A DNA stretch of 64,000 bases from an uncultured Acetatifactor sp. (GCA_949840885.1 CATKYJ010000018.1:21919-85918); one strand, 5' to 3'. Positions 19,175-28,616 are shown, counted from the stretch's first letter. Numbers and translations are program-made. The notes: a model not told the origin generated them from the letters alone.

Positions 19175-20257
19175 CTAAAAGCTGCACTCGTGAGCATTCC
19201 GGTGATGCTGGTCGGATATATGTCTGTGACGCAGCTGCCCGCAGGCTCCGTCAATATCCCGGCCCATTTCTCTTCTAATACTACCATTAATTTTGTTTTT
19301 TTCAAGTATATTTTGAAATGCCCTGATTCCGGCCCCGTCCGGCCTGGCGAATCCGTGCTCTTTCACCGGGTTAACGGGAATCAGGTTCACATGGCAGTGC
19401 AGGGGCCTTGCCAGACGGCAGAGAAGCTGCGCATCCTGTTCGGAATCGTTCACGCCTCTGACCAGGCTGTATTCCAGGGTAATCCGCCTGCCTGTCTCCT
19501 CAAAATAGTAGGAGCACGCCTCCATCAGCTCCCGGATGGAATAGCGCTTTGCTATGGGCATCAAATCCTGCCGCTTCTCGTCCGTGGCGGCATGGAGGGA
19601 CAGGGCCAATGTGATCTGCAGCTTCTCCCGGGCCAGCCGCCTCATCTGGGGCACCAGGCCGCAGGTAGACACTGTCACGTTCCTCTGGCTGATGTGAAGT
19701 CCGTCCCCGTCCGTAAGGATTCGGATAAACGTCAATAGATTATCGTAATTATCAAGTGGTTCCCCCGTTCCCATAACCACTACATTGCTGACCCGTTCCC
19801 CTGTCAGCAGCGTAATGGCATAGATTTGATCCAGCATCTCCCCAGGCGTGAGGTTCCGTACAAGCCCCGCTATCCCGGAGGCACAGAAACTGCAGTTCAT
19901 CCTGCAGCCCACCTGGGAGGAGATGCAGACGCTGTTGCCATGCTTATACTGCATCCAAACGCTCTCTACCAGGTTCCCGTCCGAAAGTTCGAAGAGGAAT
20001 TTCTTCGTGCCGTCGATCTTGGACTCCTGCACCCGCACTGCCTGCAGCGCCGTGTAGGTAAAGCGCTGTCCGCACTCCTTGCGCAGATCCTTGGAAAGGT
20101 TGGTCATCTCCCCGAATCCTCTGGCCAGCTTCACATGCATCCACTCGTACATCTGTTTGGCACGGAACGTTTTTTCCCCCATGGAGGCCAGTTCTGCCTC
20201 AAGCTCCGGCAGCGTCAGGGATTTGATATCCACTCTCTTTCTGATTCCTTTGTCCAT
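19175..20257 (-). CDS. rlmN: RlmN, dual-specificity 23S rRNA/tRNA adenine-C2 methyltransferase
   Basis: 360 residues. The radical-SAM cluster motif is CRMNCSFCASG, with GTGEPLDNYDN and the C-terminal catalytic cysteine region REMGRDIDGACGQLR. It methylates C2 of A2503 in 23S rRNA and A37 in some tRNAs. About 20 residues follow the usual GACGQLR end (RHRHISDQHHRN), so the C-terminal tail is slightly long. It precedes prpC by 61 bp. Confidence 0.96.
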   Translation of the reverse strand: MDKGIRKRVDIKSLTLPELEAELASMGEKTFRAKQMYEWMHVKLARGFGEMTNLSKDLRKECGQRFTYTALQAVRVQESKIDGTKKFLFELSDGNLVESVWMQYKHGNSVCISSQVGCRMNCSFCASGIAGLVRNLTPGEMLDQIYAITLLTGERVSNVVVMGTGEPLDNYDNLLTFIRILTDGDGLHISQRNVTVSTCGLVPQMRRLAREKLQITLALSLHAATDEKRQDLMPIAKRYSIRELMEACSYYFEETGRRITLEYSLVRGVNDSEQDAQLLCRLARPLHCHVNLIPVNPVKEHGFARPDGAGIRAFQNILEKNKINGSIRREMGRDIDGACGQLRHRHISDQHHRNAHECSF

Positions 20258-20563
20258 TATTGTACCCTTTTCCTTTTTGTTTCTTCCTCTTTATTCCCGC
20301 GAGCAATGAGTCAAGTGGGCATGCTTGCATGCACATTTGACGAATGCCGCGAGGGTCAAATACCAAAGTGTCCGAAGGACACTTTCTGCTCTGCAGCGCT
20401 GCAAGATTGATACCCCGTTGCTTGCAGCGGGGTCTTTGATTTCTTCCCCTTATGACTATTTTTCGGAAAATATGCCTGGTGTGTGCGAAACTTTCCGGAA
20501 CTAGACGGTGAAAAAGCCGTCTCTCCTGAAAGCCCATCAGGCACTTTTTCCGGAAAATGTCCA
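20258..20563. other. 306-bp intergenic region with a chain of hairpins
   Basis: No convincing gene. Between 20297 and 20432 there are four adjacent inverted repeats: TCAAGTGGGCATGC with GCATGCACATTTGA (20311-20340), AAAGTGTCC with GGACACTTT (20365-20385), the palindrome TGCAGCGCTGCA (20392-20403), and CCCCGTTG with CAGCGGGG (20413-20432) followed by TCTTTGATTT. CCGCGAG occurs twice, exactly 50 bases apart. From 20455 to 20563 two related copies of a TTTTTCGGAAAAT-type segment occur. It resembles the structured intergenic repeats seen in many Lachnospiraceae. Confidence 0.5.
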
Positions 20564-21985
20564 TCAGGCGTCATGACTCTTCCGAAACCTGGCGATAAAG
20601 AAGCCATCTGCCTCTAAAAAGCCCGGCAGAAGCTGGATGCAGGCCGCCTCCTGCGCCTCTGTAAGAGGCACTGCAGGCTCTATTTTGCCGTCTTTCATCT
20701 GCATCGCCACCCGCCGCTTCCCCTCAAGCACACTCTCCGGAAGAACGCCCTCCAAAGATACCGGCTCCAGGCCCAGCTCCTCTGTCAAAAAACGCACCAT
20801 GGCCTGATTCTCCCCGCTGTGGATGGTGCAGGTGCTGTAGAGAAGCGTGCCGCCCGGCTTTGCATATGAGATGCTGGCCTTTACGATCTGCCTTTGCAGC
20901 GCCTGCAGGCTTTCCAGGTTCTCCGGCTTTACCCGGTATTTGATGTCCCGCTTCCTGCCCATGACCCCAAGCCCTGAACAGGGCACATCCAGCAGGACCA
21001 CGTCCGCTTTCCCCAGAAGCCTTTCATCCGTACATGTGCCGTCAAACAGCTCTGTCTGTATATTGCAGACTTTCATGCGCCGGGCGTTCTCCTCTATCCT
21101 GGCAAGCTTCTCCCGGGACAGGTCTCTGGCCAGAACCCTGCCCTCTCCCGCTTTCTCCGCAGCCAGAAGGCTCTTTCCCCCGGGGGCGGCACAGACATCT
21201 ATGATGAAATCTCCCGGAGCGATTCCCGCCGCTTCCACTGCCAGGGCAGAGCTGACGTCCTGTATCGTGCACATGCCATCCCGAAATTCCGGCAGTGTCT
21301 CCGCCCCTTCCAAATGCTCTGCCAGGTACACATAGGGCAGGCAGGAACTTTGCTCCACCTCCATGCCCGCTTCCCGCATCCGGGCACATGCCCCTTTCCG
21401 CTCCGCCTCTGACACGCCCAGGGCGAAACGCAGCGAAACCGGATGGTTCGCCAGCAGCCCGCCCAAAATCTCCCTGGTGATTTCCCTGCCGTATTCTTTC
21501 TGCCAAAGCTCCACCAGCCATCTGGGCATAGAATATTTCACGGAATCGTAAAAAAAAGGATCTGTCTTTTCGTCCGGCAGGGGAAGATTTTCCTTATTTC
21601 TGGAGATGGCCCGCAGCACCCCGTTCACAAAGCCTTTCAGCTTCCCGAAGCCCCGCTTTGCTGCCAGCTTGCAGGCCTCGTTGCACACGGCGCTGTCCGG
21701 CACGGCATCCATATAGAGAAGCTGATAGACACTCATGCGCATGAGGCAGCGTATCAAAGGCCGCATCTTGCCAACGGGCAGATCGGAATAGTGGTTCAGA
21801 TAATAGTCCAGTTCCAGTCCCCGCTCCAAAGTCCCCTCTGCCAGACGCTTGACGAAAGCCTTGTCCCGGCCCTCCAGGTAATCATATTTGTCCAATACCG
21901 CTTTGATGAGCCTGTGGGAATAATCCTCCTCCCGCTCCAGGGAAAGCAGAATATCCAGCGCAAGCTCCCGCATGTTCACGCCCAC
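20564..21985 (-). CDS. rsmB: RsmB, 16S rRNA (cytosine-967-C5)-methyltransferase
   Basis: 473 residues. An N-terminal NusB-like RNA-binding domain (about 1-140) is followed by a SAM-dependent methyltransferase with DVCAAPGGKSLLAAEKA, LLDVPCSGLG and the catalytic-cysteine region LYSTCTIHSGEN. Start is a GTG two bases after the upstream stop, with AGGAGGAGAG; an ATG four codons later is also possible. It methylates C967 in 16S rRNA. The neighbours fmt, rlmN and prkC form a conserved set. Confidence 0.95.
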   Translation of the reverse strand: MGVNMRELALDILLSLEREEDYSHRLIKAVLDKYDYLEGRDKAFVKRLAEGTLERGLELDYYLNHYSDLPVGKMRPLIRCLMRMSVYQLLYMDAVPDSAVCNEACKLAAKRGFGKLKGFVNGVLRAISRNKENLPLPDEKTDPFFYDSVKYSMPRWLVELWQKEYGREITREILGGLLANHPVSLRFALGVSEAERKGACARMREAGMEVEQSSCLPYVYLAEHLEGAETLPEFRDGMCTIQDVSSALAVEAAGIAPGDFIIDVCAAPGGKSLLAAEKAGEGRVLARDLSREKLARIEENARRMKVCNIQTELFDGTCTDERLLGKADVVLLDVPCSGLGVMGRKRDIKYRVKPENLESLQALQRQIVKASISYAKPGGTLLYSTCTIHSGENQAMVRFLTEELGLEPVSLEGVLPESVLEGKRRVAMQMKDGKIEPAVPLTEAQEAACIQLLPGFLEADGFFIARFRKSHDA

Positions 21986-21987
21986 TA

Positions 21988-22680
21988 TCAGTCTCTCCTC
22001 CTGTTGTTGCCGCCAAAGAGCAGCACCAGACGCAATAGCTGCAGCCCGGCCGAAGCCGTTGCCGCCACATAGGTCATGGCCGCTGCAGTGAGCACCTTTT
22101 TACAGCCCTTTGTCTCCTCTGCGCCAAGCAGGCCGTACTGCTGCACCTTTGCCACTGCCCTGGCGGAAGCGTTGAACTCCACCGGCAGTGTCACCAGCTG
22201 AAACAGAACTGCCGTGGCGAACGCCCAGATGCCGATCTGGATCAGGGTCTGGTTCCAGCTTAGGATCACTCCCAGCAGAATCAAAGGCATCCCCAGCCTG
22301 CTGCCGATGTTCACCACCGGCACCAAGGCAGTTCTGATGTTCAGCGGCGCGTAGCCCTTTGCGTGCTGGATGGCATGGCCGCACTCATGGGCTGCCACCC
22401 CTACCGCTGTCACGGAAGCGTAGTTATAGTTGCTTGAAGACAGGCGCACCGTATTGGTGCGGGGATCGTAGTGATCCCCGCTGTCCGAGGGCAGGCATTC
22501 GATCTGCACATTGTACAGCCCCTCGTTGTTCAGAATCTGCCTGGCAGCCTCTGCCCCTGTCATGTTTCTGGCATTGCGCACTTTGCTGTATTTGTTCATG
22601 GCACTGTTTACCATGGCGCTGGCCCCCATGCAGAGCAGCATGCCGATGATTACCAAAAGATACGTTGAATCCCAATACAT
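21988..22680 (-). CDS. Membrane zinc metallopeptidase (YugP / Peptidase M-type family)
   Basis: 230 residues with an N-terminal membrane helix, the zinc motif HECGH in AAHECGHAIQHAKGY at about 114, and two or three C-terminal helices. It matches the YugP-like neutral zinc metallopeptidase family, whose substrates are unknown. It has a strong AGGAGGAAAG site and is 2 bp from rsmB, so it is part of the fmt-rsmB-rlmN run. The 224 bp before it (22681-22904) shows no feature I can support. Confidence 0.9.
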   Translation of the reverse strand: MYWDSTYLLVIIGMLLCMGASAMVNSAMNKYSKVRNARNMTGAEAARQILNNEGLYNVQIECLPSDSGDHYDPRTNTVRLSSSNYNYASVTAVGVAAHECGHAIQHAKGYAPLNIRTALVPVVNIGSRLGMPLILLGVILSWNQTLIQIGIWAFATAVLFQLVTLPVEFNASARAVAKVQQYGLLGAEETKGCKKVLTAAAMTYVAATASAGLQLLRLVLLFGGNNRRRD

Positions 22681-22904
22681 AGCTTTCCTCCTGTTCTGAC
22701 TCCGCTTGCAGGAGCCTTTTGCAAATCGCTGTCTTTTTCGTTGACGGATGCATCCGCAGCGGATAAATGCACCTGCACATAACGCAAGCGGATGCGCCCT
22801 GCTGACAGATATGTCTTCCTCAAACAGTTCCGGCTGCCTCGGGCGGATGGGTTTTCCACGGTAAATGTGCTTTCCGCCTTATGCGCTACAATGTCCCGCG
22901 GCCC

Positions 22905-23846
22905 TCACTCAGCGCCCAGGACTTCACCGGGCTGCATCTTCACGCCCAGCAGGAAATCATGAGCGGTCATCCGCTTCTTTCCCTCCAGCTGCAGTTCCAG
23001 GATGCGCAGCGCCCCCTGTCCGGCAGCCACGGTCACATAGTCTTTGTCCGTCCGCAGGATCTCGCCCGGGACACGCCCATAGACATTCTCTGTCACCGTA
23101 GGCACTGCCCGCCATATCTTCAGCTGCTTTCCCCGATAGCTGGTGAAAGCGCTGGGCCACGGGGTCATGCCGCGAATCAGACGGTCTATGCTGTCAGCAT
23201 CCCCGGAGAAGTCTATCCTGCCCATCTCCTTGCCGATCAGCGGCGCATAGCAGCTAAGCGAGCCATCCTGTTTGACCGCCTTTAGTTTCCCCTGCTCCAA
23301 AAGCGCCAGAGCCTCCACAATGGCCTCGCCCCCCAGGGCTGCCAGCCTGTCATGCAGGGTCTCATAATTATCCTCCGAAGAGATCTTGGTCACTTTCTGA
23401 TAAAGAATATCCCCGGTATCAATCCCCGCATCCATCTGCATGATAGTGATCCCTGTCCGCTCCTCCCCGTCTATGATGGCATGCTGGATAGGAGAAGCCC
23501 CCCGGTACTTAGGAAGCAGGGAAGCATGGATATTCAGACTGCCAAAGCAAGGAATATCCAGAATCTCCTGAGAAAGAATCTGTCCGAAAGCCGCCACCAC
23601 ATACACATCCGCCCGAAACCCACGCAGTTGCGCTATAGCCTCCGGCCTCTTAATCCGCCTAGGCTGCAGCACCGGAATCCCATTCTCCAAAGCGCAGACC
23701 TTAACCGGCGGAGCAACCAGCTCCTTGCTCCGCCCCTTAGGCTTATCCGGCTGAGTCACCACCGCCGTAATCTCATGCCCCGCCCTGATCAAAGCCCTCA
23801 AAGCCTCCGCCGCATAATCCGGCGTCCCCATAAAAACAATCTTCAT
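22905..23846 (-). CDS. fmt: Methionyl-tRNA formyltransferase
   Basis: 313 residues from the ATG giving MKIVFMGTPDYAAEALRA, with AGGAGGG six bases upstream; a longer frame adds six unsupported residues. The formyl-binding motif NIHASLLPKYRGASPIQHAI and the catalytic GITIMQMDAGIDTGD region are intact. It formylates initiator Met-tRNA using 10-formyl-THF. It is paired with def, which removes the formyl group later; the two are separated by an unusual 144-bp hairpin-rich spacer. Confidence 0.97.
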   Translation of the reverse strand: MKIVFMGTPDYAAEALRALIRAGHEITAVVTQPDKPKGRSKELVAPPVKVCALENGIPVLQPRRIKRPEAIAQLRGFRADVYVVAAFGQILSQEILDIPCFGSLNIHASLLPKYRGASPIQHAIIDGEERTGITIMQMDAGIDTGDILYQKVTKISSEDNYETLHDRLAALGGEAIVEALALLEQGKLKAVKQDGSLSCYAPLIGKEMGRIDFSGDADSIDRLIRGMTPWPSAFTSYRGKQLKIWRAVPTVTENVYGRVPGEILRTDKDYVTVAAGQGALRILELQLEGKKRMTAHDFLLGVKMQPGEVLGAE

Positions 23847-23900
23847 CCAAACCCTCCTACTCACCCAAAACCAAATCCTCCGCCCCCCATACTCTCCATC

Positions 23901-23990
23901 ACCGTATGAGACCGGCTCGCAAAGCGAACCTGTTCGCTTGAGGGCATGGAAGTTCTCAGGTCGCGTATTTTGCGGCCTTAGAACTTCTTC
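23901..23990 (-). repeat. Two hairpins between def and fmt
   Basis: GAAGTTCT at about 23948-23955 pairs with AGAACTTC at about 23980-23987, with an inner AGGTCGC/GCGGCCT stem (one wobble). A second stem, AAGCGAA-CCTG-TTCGCTT, lies beside it at about 23914-23931. The first begins just after the def stop but is not followed by T residues, so it looks more like a 3'-end stabiliser or an intergenic repeat than a terminator. Confidence 0.45.
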
Positions 23991-24470
23991 TCACTCTTCG
24001 TCCTCTTCTTCCGCCGCATCCTGCAGCGGCCCCTCCACTTTCTCCACATAGAGATGCCCGTCCAGATGATCCAGCTCATGGCAGATGGCCCGGGCCAGCA
24101 ATTCCGTCCCCTCCACCTCGAACTCTCTCATGTTCACGTCCAGAGCCACTGCCTTGACATAGTTTGGTCTGGTGACCTGTCCTGTCTTGCCCGGCACGCT
24201 TAGGCATGCCTCCATCCCGGTCTGCTCCCCGCTGGTCTCCACGATTCTGGGATTGATGAGGATATAGGGATCCTCCCCTGTGACATCTATCACCACAATG
24301 CGCTTCAGCACCCCCACCTGGGGAGCCGCAAGACCTACGCCGTTGGATTCGTACATGGTGTCCAGCATATCCTCGATGAGCTCTTTGGTGCGAGGAGTCA
24401 TCTCCGTCACCATCTTGGCCGTTTTCTCCAGCACCTCTTCCCCTATTTCCCGTATGTTCCTGATTGCCAT
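23991..24470 (-). CDS. def: Peptide deformylase
   Basis: 159 residues. The three deformylase motifs are GVGLAAPQVG, EACLSVPG (usual form EGCLS, here with Ala replacing Gly) and HELDHLDG, giving the Cys/His/His metal site. It removes the N-formyl group from nascent proteins. GGAGGGG precedes the ATG. It follows priA by 25 bp. The acidic C-terminus (DAAEEEDEE) is typical of Clostridia. Confidence 0.96.
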   Translation of the reverse strand: MAIRNIREIGEEVLEKTAKMVTEMTPRTKELIEDMLDTMYESNGVGLAAPQVGVLKRIVVIDVTGEDPYILINPRIVETSGEQTGMEACLSVPGKTGQVTRPNYVKAVALDVNMREFEVEGTELLARAICHELDHLDGHLYVEKVEGPLQDAAEEEDEE

Positions 24471-24495
24471 TTCTCTTACCCCTCCGATTGTTCCT

Positions 24496-26790
24496 TTACA
24501 TTGTATTCATAGGATTGAAATCAAATTGCACCAGTTCATCCGCAAGCTGCCGCTTTTGCATTTCTTCCTCCAATAAATCCTTTATCTGTACCAGTGTATC
24601 ATATTTCATGCATTTCACATAGAAAACAAATCTAAAAATATCATTAATTCTGCCGATGGAGGCAGGGGCGGGACCGATGATCTGCAGTCCGGCCTGCTCT
24701 TCGGGCCCTGGTCTGTCCTGCTCCCCGCTCCTGCCATTGTCCTGGAAATTTCGTCTGGTTACGGACGCGAGAGCCTCCGCCAGCGCCTGACCCCTCTCCT
24801 GATTTTTGGCGAAAATCTGCACCGCCAGCATGTGAGCCGCAGGCGGATATCCCATCATCTCCCGGAAGATGATCTCTTCTTTGTAGAAGCTCTCGTAGTT
24901 CTGGGCCGCCGCCTGAACCACCGCGTAATGCTCCGGCTGGTAGGTCTGGATCACGGCCTCCCCTGGCAGTTCCCCCCTGCCGGCGCGGCCCACCGCCTGG
25001 GTCAGCAGCTGGAAAGTCTTCTCCCCGGCTCGGTAGTCCCCCACGCTTAAGGAGAGATCTGCCGCCAGTACGCCCACCAGCGTGACTTTCGGAAAGTCAT
25101 GCCCTTTCACGATCATCTGGGTGCCGATCAGCACATCCGCCTCGCCTCCCGTGAACGCGGACAGAATCCTTTCATAGCTGTCCTTTGTCCGGGTGGTGTC
25201 CCCGTCCATGCGCAGCGTCCGCACTCCGGGGAACATCTCTTTGAGCTTTTCCTCTATCTGCTGGGTGCCTGCCTTGAATCCGTTTATATACTTGGAGCCG
25301 CATTTGGGGCAGGTCTTTGGCTTCGGCTCCTGGTAGCCGCAGTAATGGCACATCAATATGCCCTGGCCCATTCTCCCCGCGCTGTGCTCCGACAGGGACA
25401 CGTCGCAGTGAGGGCATTTCATGACATGGCCGCAGGACCTGCAAGACACAAAGCCCGCATAGCCCCGCCTGTTCAGAAACAGAATGCTCTGTTCCCCTTT
25501 CGAGAGCCTGTCCGCCAGAAGCTCCTGGAGCTTTCGGCTGAAGATAGAGCGATTGCCCTCTTTCAGCTCCTTTCGCAGATCGATTGTATAAACCCTGGGG
25601 AGCTGTCCCCCTGTCAGGCGCTCCTTTAAGGTAAAAAGCTTGTACTCTCCCGTCTCGGCCCGGTAGTAGGACTCCAGGGAGGGTGTGGCTGAGCCCAGCA
25701 GCACGCTGGCTCCGTGAAGTCTCGCCGCCTCGATGGCCGTCTCCCTGGCATGGTACTTGGGGGAAGCCTCGCTCTTGTAGCTGCCCTCATGCTCCTCGTC
25801 CATAATGATCAGACCCACATTTGGGAAAGGCGTAAACAGAGCCGACCGGGGACCGATGATCACATCGATCTCTCCTTTCCTGGCCCGCTCACACTGATCG
25901 TATTTTTCCCCGGGAGAAAGATTTGAATTCAGGATACTGACCCTGTCCCCGAATCTGTTGAAGAAGCGCAGCAGCGTCTGGTATGTCAGCGCGATCTCCG
26001 GTATCAGCACAATGGCCTGTCTGCCCCTTTTCACCATCTCCGAAACCAGCCGCATGTACACTTCCGTCTTGCCGCTTCCGGTGATGCCGTGGAGCAGATA
26101 AATGTCCGGATGGCCGCTGTCAAAATCGCTCATCACCTCTTCCACGATCCGACTCTGGGCTTCGCTCAAATTCCGCTTCTGTTCCCGGGTGCCGGCCAGA
26201 CTGACGGGATTGCGGAACGCCTCCGTGCTGACGACCCTGACGGCTCCCGCCCGCTCCAGGCTCTTCACGGTCTGGGCAGATACCCCCAGCTTTCCCGTGA
26301 CCCACTCATAGGGGATGGATTCCTGTTCCAACAGCTCCTGCAGCAGGCGCTCCTTGGCCACCTGCTTCTTCCGCTTGCTCTCTCCCAGCAAAGAGAGAAT
26401 TTCCTCCCGGCCCAGCGTACGCTGCAGCGTTCTGTGCTCCAGACGCTTTACGGTGCGCTTGGCCGGCAGTACCACTTTCAGGGCCTGTATCATGGTGGAA
26501 CCGTAATTTCTCCGGATCCAGCCGGCCAGGGCGATCATTCTGTCCTCCACGCCTACCTCGCCCCGGACAATGCCCTGAATCTCTTTCATCCTGGCCGGGT
26601 CGTACTTGCAGACCGTTCCTATGCCCACTACATAGCCCTTGAGAAGCTTATTGCCGTTTCCGAAAGGAACCGTCACGCAGGCCCCTGTCTCCAACTTTTC
26701 CTTAAGCCTGTCGGGTATGCGGTATTGGAAAGGTCTGTCCAGTTTCTCATGGGAGATGTCCACGATGACATCCGCGTACCATTCGCTCAT
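24496..26790 (-). CDS. priA: Primosomal replication restart helicase PriA
   Basis: 764 residues. N-terminal DNA-binding domain, helicase Walker A GITGSGKTEVY, DEEH box in MDEEHEGSYK, zinc-binding cysteine pairs (CRSCGHVMKCPHCD and CHYCG...CPKCGS), and helicase motifs VGRAGRGELPGEAVIQT. It reloads replication at stalled forks. AGGAGGAAGC precedes the ATG. It leads the priA-def-fmt group, standard in Firmicutes. Confidence 0.97.
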   Translation of the reverse strand: MSEWYADVIVDISHEKLDRPFQYRIPDRLKEKLETGACVTVPFGNGNKLLKGYVVGIGTVCKYDPARMKEIQGIVRGEVGVEDRMIALAGWIRRNYGSTMIQALKVVLPAKRTVKRLEHRTLQRTLGREEILSLLGESKRKKQVAKERLLQELLEQESIPYEWVTGKLGVSAQTVKSLERAGAVRVVSTEAFRNPVSLAGTREQKRNLSEAQSRIVEEVMSDFDSGHPDIYLLHGITGSGKTEVYMRLVSEMVKRGRQAIVLIPEIALTYQTLLRFFNRFGDRVSILNSNLSPGEKYDQCERARKGEIDVIIGPRSALFTPFPNVGLIIMDEEHEGSYKSEASPKYHARETAIEAARLHGASVLLGSATPSLESYYRAETGEYKLFTLKERLTGGQLPRVYTIDLRKELKEGNRSIFSRKLQELLADRLSKGEQSILFLNRRGYAGFVSCRSCGHVMKCPHCDVSLSEHSAGRMGQGILMCHYCGYQEPKPKTCPKCGSKYINGFKAGTQQIEEKLKEMFPGVRTLRMDGDTTRTKDSYERILSAFTGGEADVLIGTQMIVKGHDFPKVTLVGVLAADLSLSVGDYRAGEKTFQLLTQAVGRAGRGELPGEAVIQTYQPEHYAVVQAAAQNYESFYKEEIIFREMMGYPPAAHMLAVQIFAKNQERGQALAEALASVTRRNFQDNGRSGEQDRPGPEEQAGLQIIGPAPASIGRINDIFRFVFYVKCMKYDTLVQIKDLLEEEMQKRQLADELVQFDFNPMNTM

Positions 26791-26891
26791 TGCTTCCTCC
26801 TGACTACTATTCTGTGGTTAATCCGGTCTGTCACTTCCGATCCCCTGTGCTTCCGATCCCGGGCTGCTTGGGCAAAGATTGACACGGCGGC

Positions 26892-28367
26892 TTAAATATG
26901 CTTCAGTCCCCCGTCTAACAATTCCCTGATAATGACCCTCTCGTCCATGGGATATTTCTTTCCCTGAATCTCCTGATAGTCCTCATGTCCCTTTCCGGCC
27001 AGGACAATCAGATCCCCTTCCTCTGCATGGGAGATCACATAGGCAATCGCCTCTTTCCGGTCACAGATTTCTGTAAAAGACCCATTCGTCTTCATAATAC
27101 CTGTCTTGATATCGTCAATGATATCCTGGGGCTCCTCGAAGCGCGGATTGTCCGAAGTGATCACCGTAAAATCCGCAAGTCTGCCGCTGACCTCCCCCAT
27201 CTCATAGCGTCTCTGTTTCGACCGGTTCCCGCCGCAGCCAAACAGGCATACCAGCCGCCTTGGCCGATACTCTTTCAACGTGGCCAACAGGCTCTCCAGA
27301 GCCATGGCATTGTGGGCATAATCTATGATCAAAGTGAATCGATCCGATATCTCCACTCGTTCGATACGCCCCTTTACTTTGACCTGCCGGAGAGCGCTCC
27401 GGATATCCGCGATCTCTACCTGAAAATGGCGGCATATTGCCACCGCGCAGAGCGCATTGTACACGCTGAACCGTCCGGGCATCGACACATGCGCGTCAAA
27501 ATCCATCAGGCCAGACACATGGAAGTTCACCCCCAGTTCTTCCGGCGTATGCACCAATTCCAGATGCTCCGCCCGGAGCCCGCAGGCCTCTTTCGTTCCG
27601 TAGGTCTCCAGCTCACAGGTATGGCCCCGGAGCAGTTCCTCTGTGTGCGCGTCGTCGCCGTTTACGATACCCACCCGGCACTGCCTGAACAAAAGCCCTT
27701 TGCAGGCCCTGTATTCCTCAAAGCTTGCGTGCTCGTCGGCCGCGATATGATCCGGCTCCAGATTCGTAAAGATACCATAGTCAAATACGAACCCCTGGGT
27801 CCGATGAAGTTTCAGGGCCTGGGACGACACCTCCATCACCACCGTATCCAGCCCCGCCTCTGCCATCTTCGCGAAGTTCTCCTGCAGCAGATAGGACTCC
27901 GGCGTGGTATTCTCGGAATGGATATGGAGATCTCCGATGACGGTCTCGATGGTCCCCACCAACCCTACCCGGAAACCGGCGTTTTCGAGAATGGATTTCA
28001 CCAGATATGTGGTAGTGGTCTTGCCCTTGGTCCCCGTGATACCGATCACTTTCAGCTTCTCTGCAGGATGGCCGAACCATGCGGCTGAGATAAAGGCCAT
28101 GGCATAACGGGTGTCGGCCACTTTGATGACAGTCACGGCGCTTTCCGCAGGCAGCTCTACAGACTTGGAGACCACCAGCGCTTTCGCCCCCCTTTCCACG
28201 GCTTCCGCGGCAAAGTCATGGCCGTCGAATTTGGCGCCCTCGATGCAGATAAAGAGACAGTCTTTTGTCAGCTTTCTGGAATCGTAGACCACGGCGGATA
28301 TTTCTATGTCGGAATTCCCCCGAACGCATTCATAGCTGATTTCTTGCAGCAGATCCTGCAGTCTCAT
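26892..28367 (-). CDS. murE: UDP-N-acetylmuramoyl-tripeptide synthetase MurE (meso-DAP type)
   Basis: 491 residues from MRLQDLLQEISYECV, with GGAGAA just upstream; the longer frame has no support. ATP-binding GTKGKTTTTYLVKSIL and the amino-acid recognition motif DNPR in TSDNPRFEEP, which is diagnostic of meso-diaminopimelate addition rather than lysine. It acts in the cytoplasm, adding the third residue of the peptidoglycan stem. So the cell wall is predicted to be meso-DAP type. The hairpin element at 28402-28488 sits immediately upstream of its start. Confidence 0.96.
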   Translation of the reverse strand: MRLQDLLQEISYECVRGNSDIEISAVVYDSRKLTKDCLFICIEGAKFDGHDFAAEAVERGAKALVVSKSVELPAESAVTVIKVADTRYAMAFISAAWFGHPAEKLKVIGITGTKGKTTTTYLVKSILENAGFRVGLVGTIETVIGDLHIHSENTTPESYLLQENFAKMAEAGLDTVVMEVSSQALKLHRTQGFVFDYGIFTNLEPDHIAADEHASFEEYRACKGLLFRQCRVGIVNGDDAHTEELLRGHTCELETYGTKEACGLRAEHLELVHTPEELGVNFHVSGLMDFDAHVSMPGRFSVYNALCAVAICRHFQVEIADIRSALRQVKVKGRIERVEISDRFTLIIDYAHNAMALESLLATLKEYRPRRLVCLFGCGGNRSKQRRYEMGEVSGRLADFTVITSDNPRFEEPQDIIDDIKTGIMKTNGSFTEICDRKEAIAYVISHAEEGDLIVLAGKGHEDYQEIQGKKYPMDERVIIRELLDGGLKHI

Positions 28368-28392
28368 ATGTTCTCCTTTCCAAAGCCTCAGA

Positions 28393-28497
28393 AAATTTTT
28401 TCGCCTGTGCGGTTGCAATCCAGTGGTTTGTCTGCATGCAAGTTATTGCAATGCAGACGAGCCATTGGATTAGCAACCGCACAGGTGGAAATTTTTT
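28393..28497. mobile_element. Hairpin element with 9-bp flanking direct repeats (MITE-like)
   Basis: A near-perfect inverted repeat fills 28404-28485: CCTGTGCGGTTGC at the left pairs with GCAACCGCACAGG at the right, and the arms continue to a loop near 28443. AAATTTTTT occurs directly on both sides (28393-28401 and 28489-28497), like a target-site duplication. The three internal mismatches are all G-T pairs on the plus strand. There is no coding capacity. It could be a miniature inverted-repeat transposable element or a plus-strand hairpin RNA. Confidence 0.6.
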
Positions 28498-28616
28498 AGC
28501 ATTCTTTCTTATTTTACTCTAATTTTGTATTTTCTACCACCCCTATTTTCTGTTTCTTTCCGGAAAACAGAAATAGCCCCAAACCCATTGCAGTTTACAT
28601 TTAAGGAGACAATTAC

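Noticed and set aside
20199..20564. 121-codon minus-strand frame between rsmB and rlmN
   Set aside because: It covers the chain of hairpins and overlaps the rlmN start; composition is not protein-like.
28393..28497. murE riboswitch
   Set aside because: The element is a single long hairpin flanked by direct repeats and its pairing favours the opposite strand to murE.
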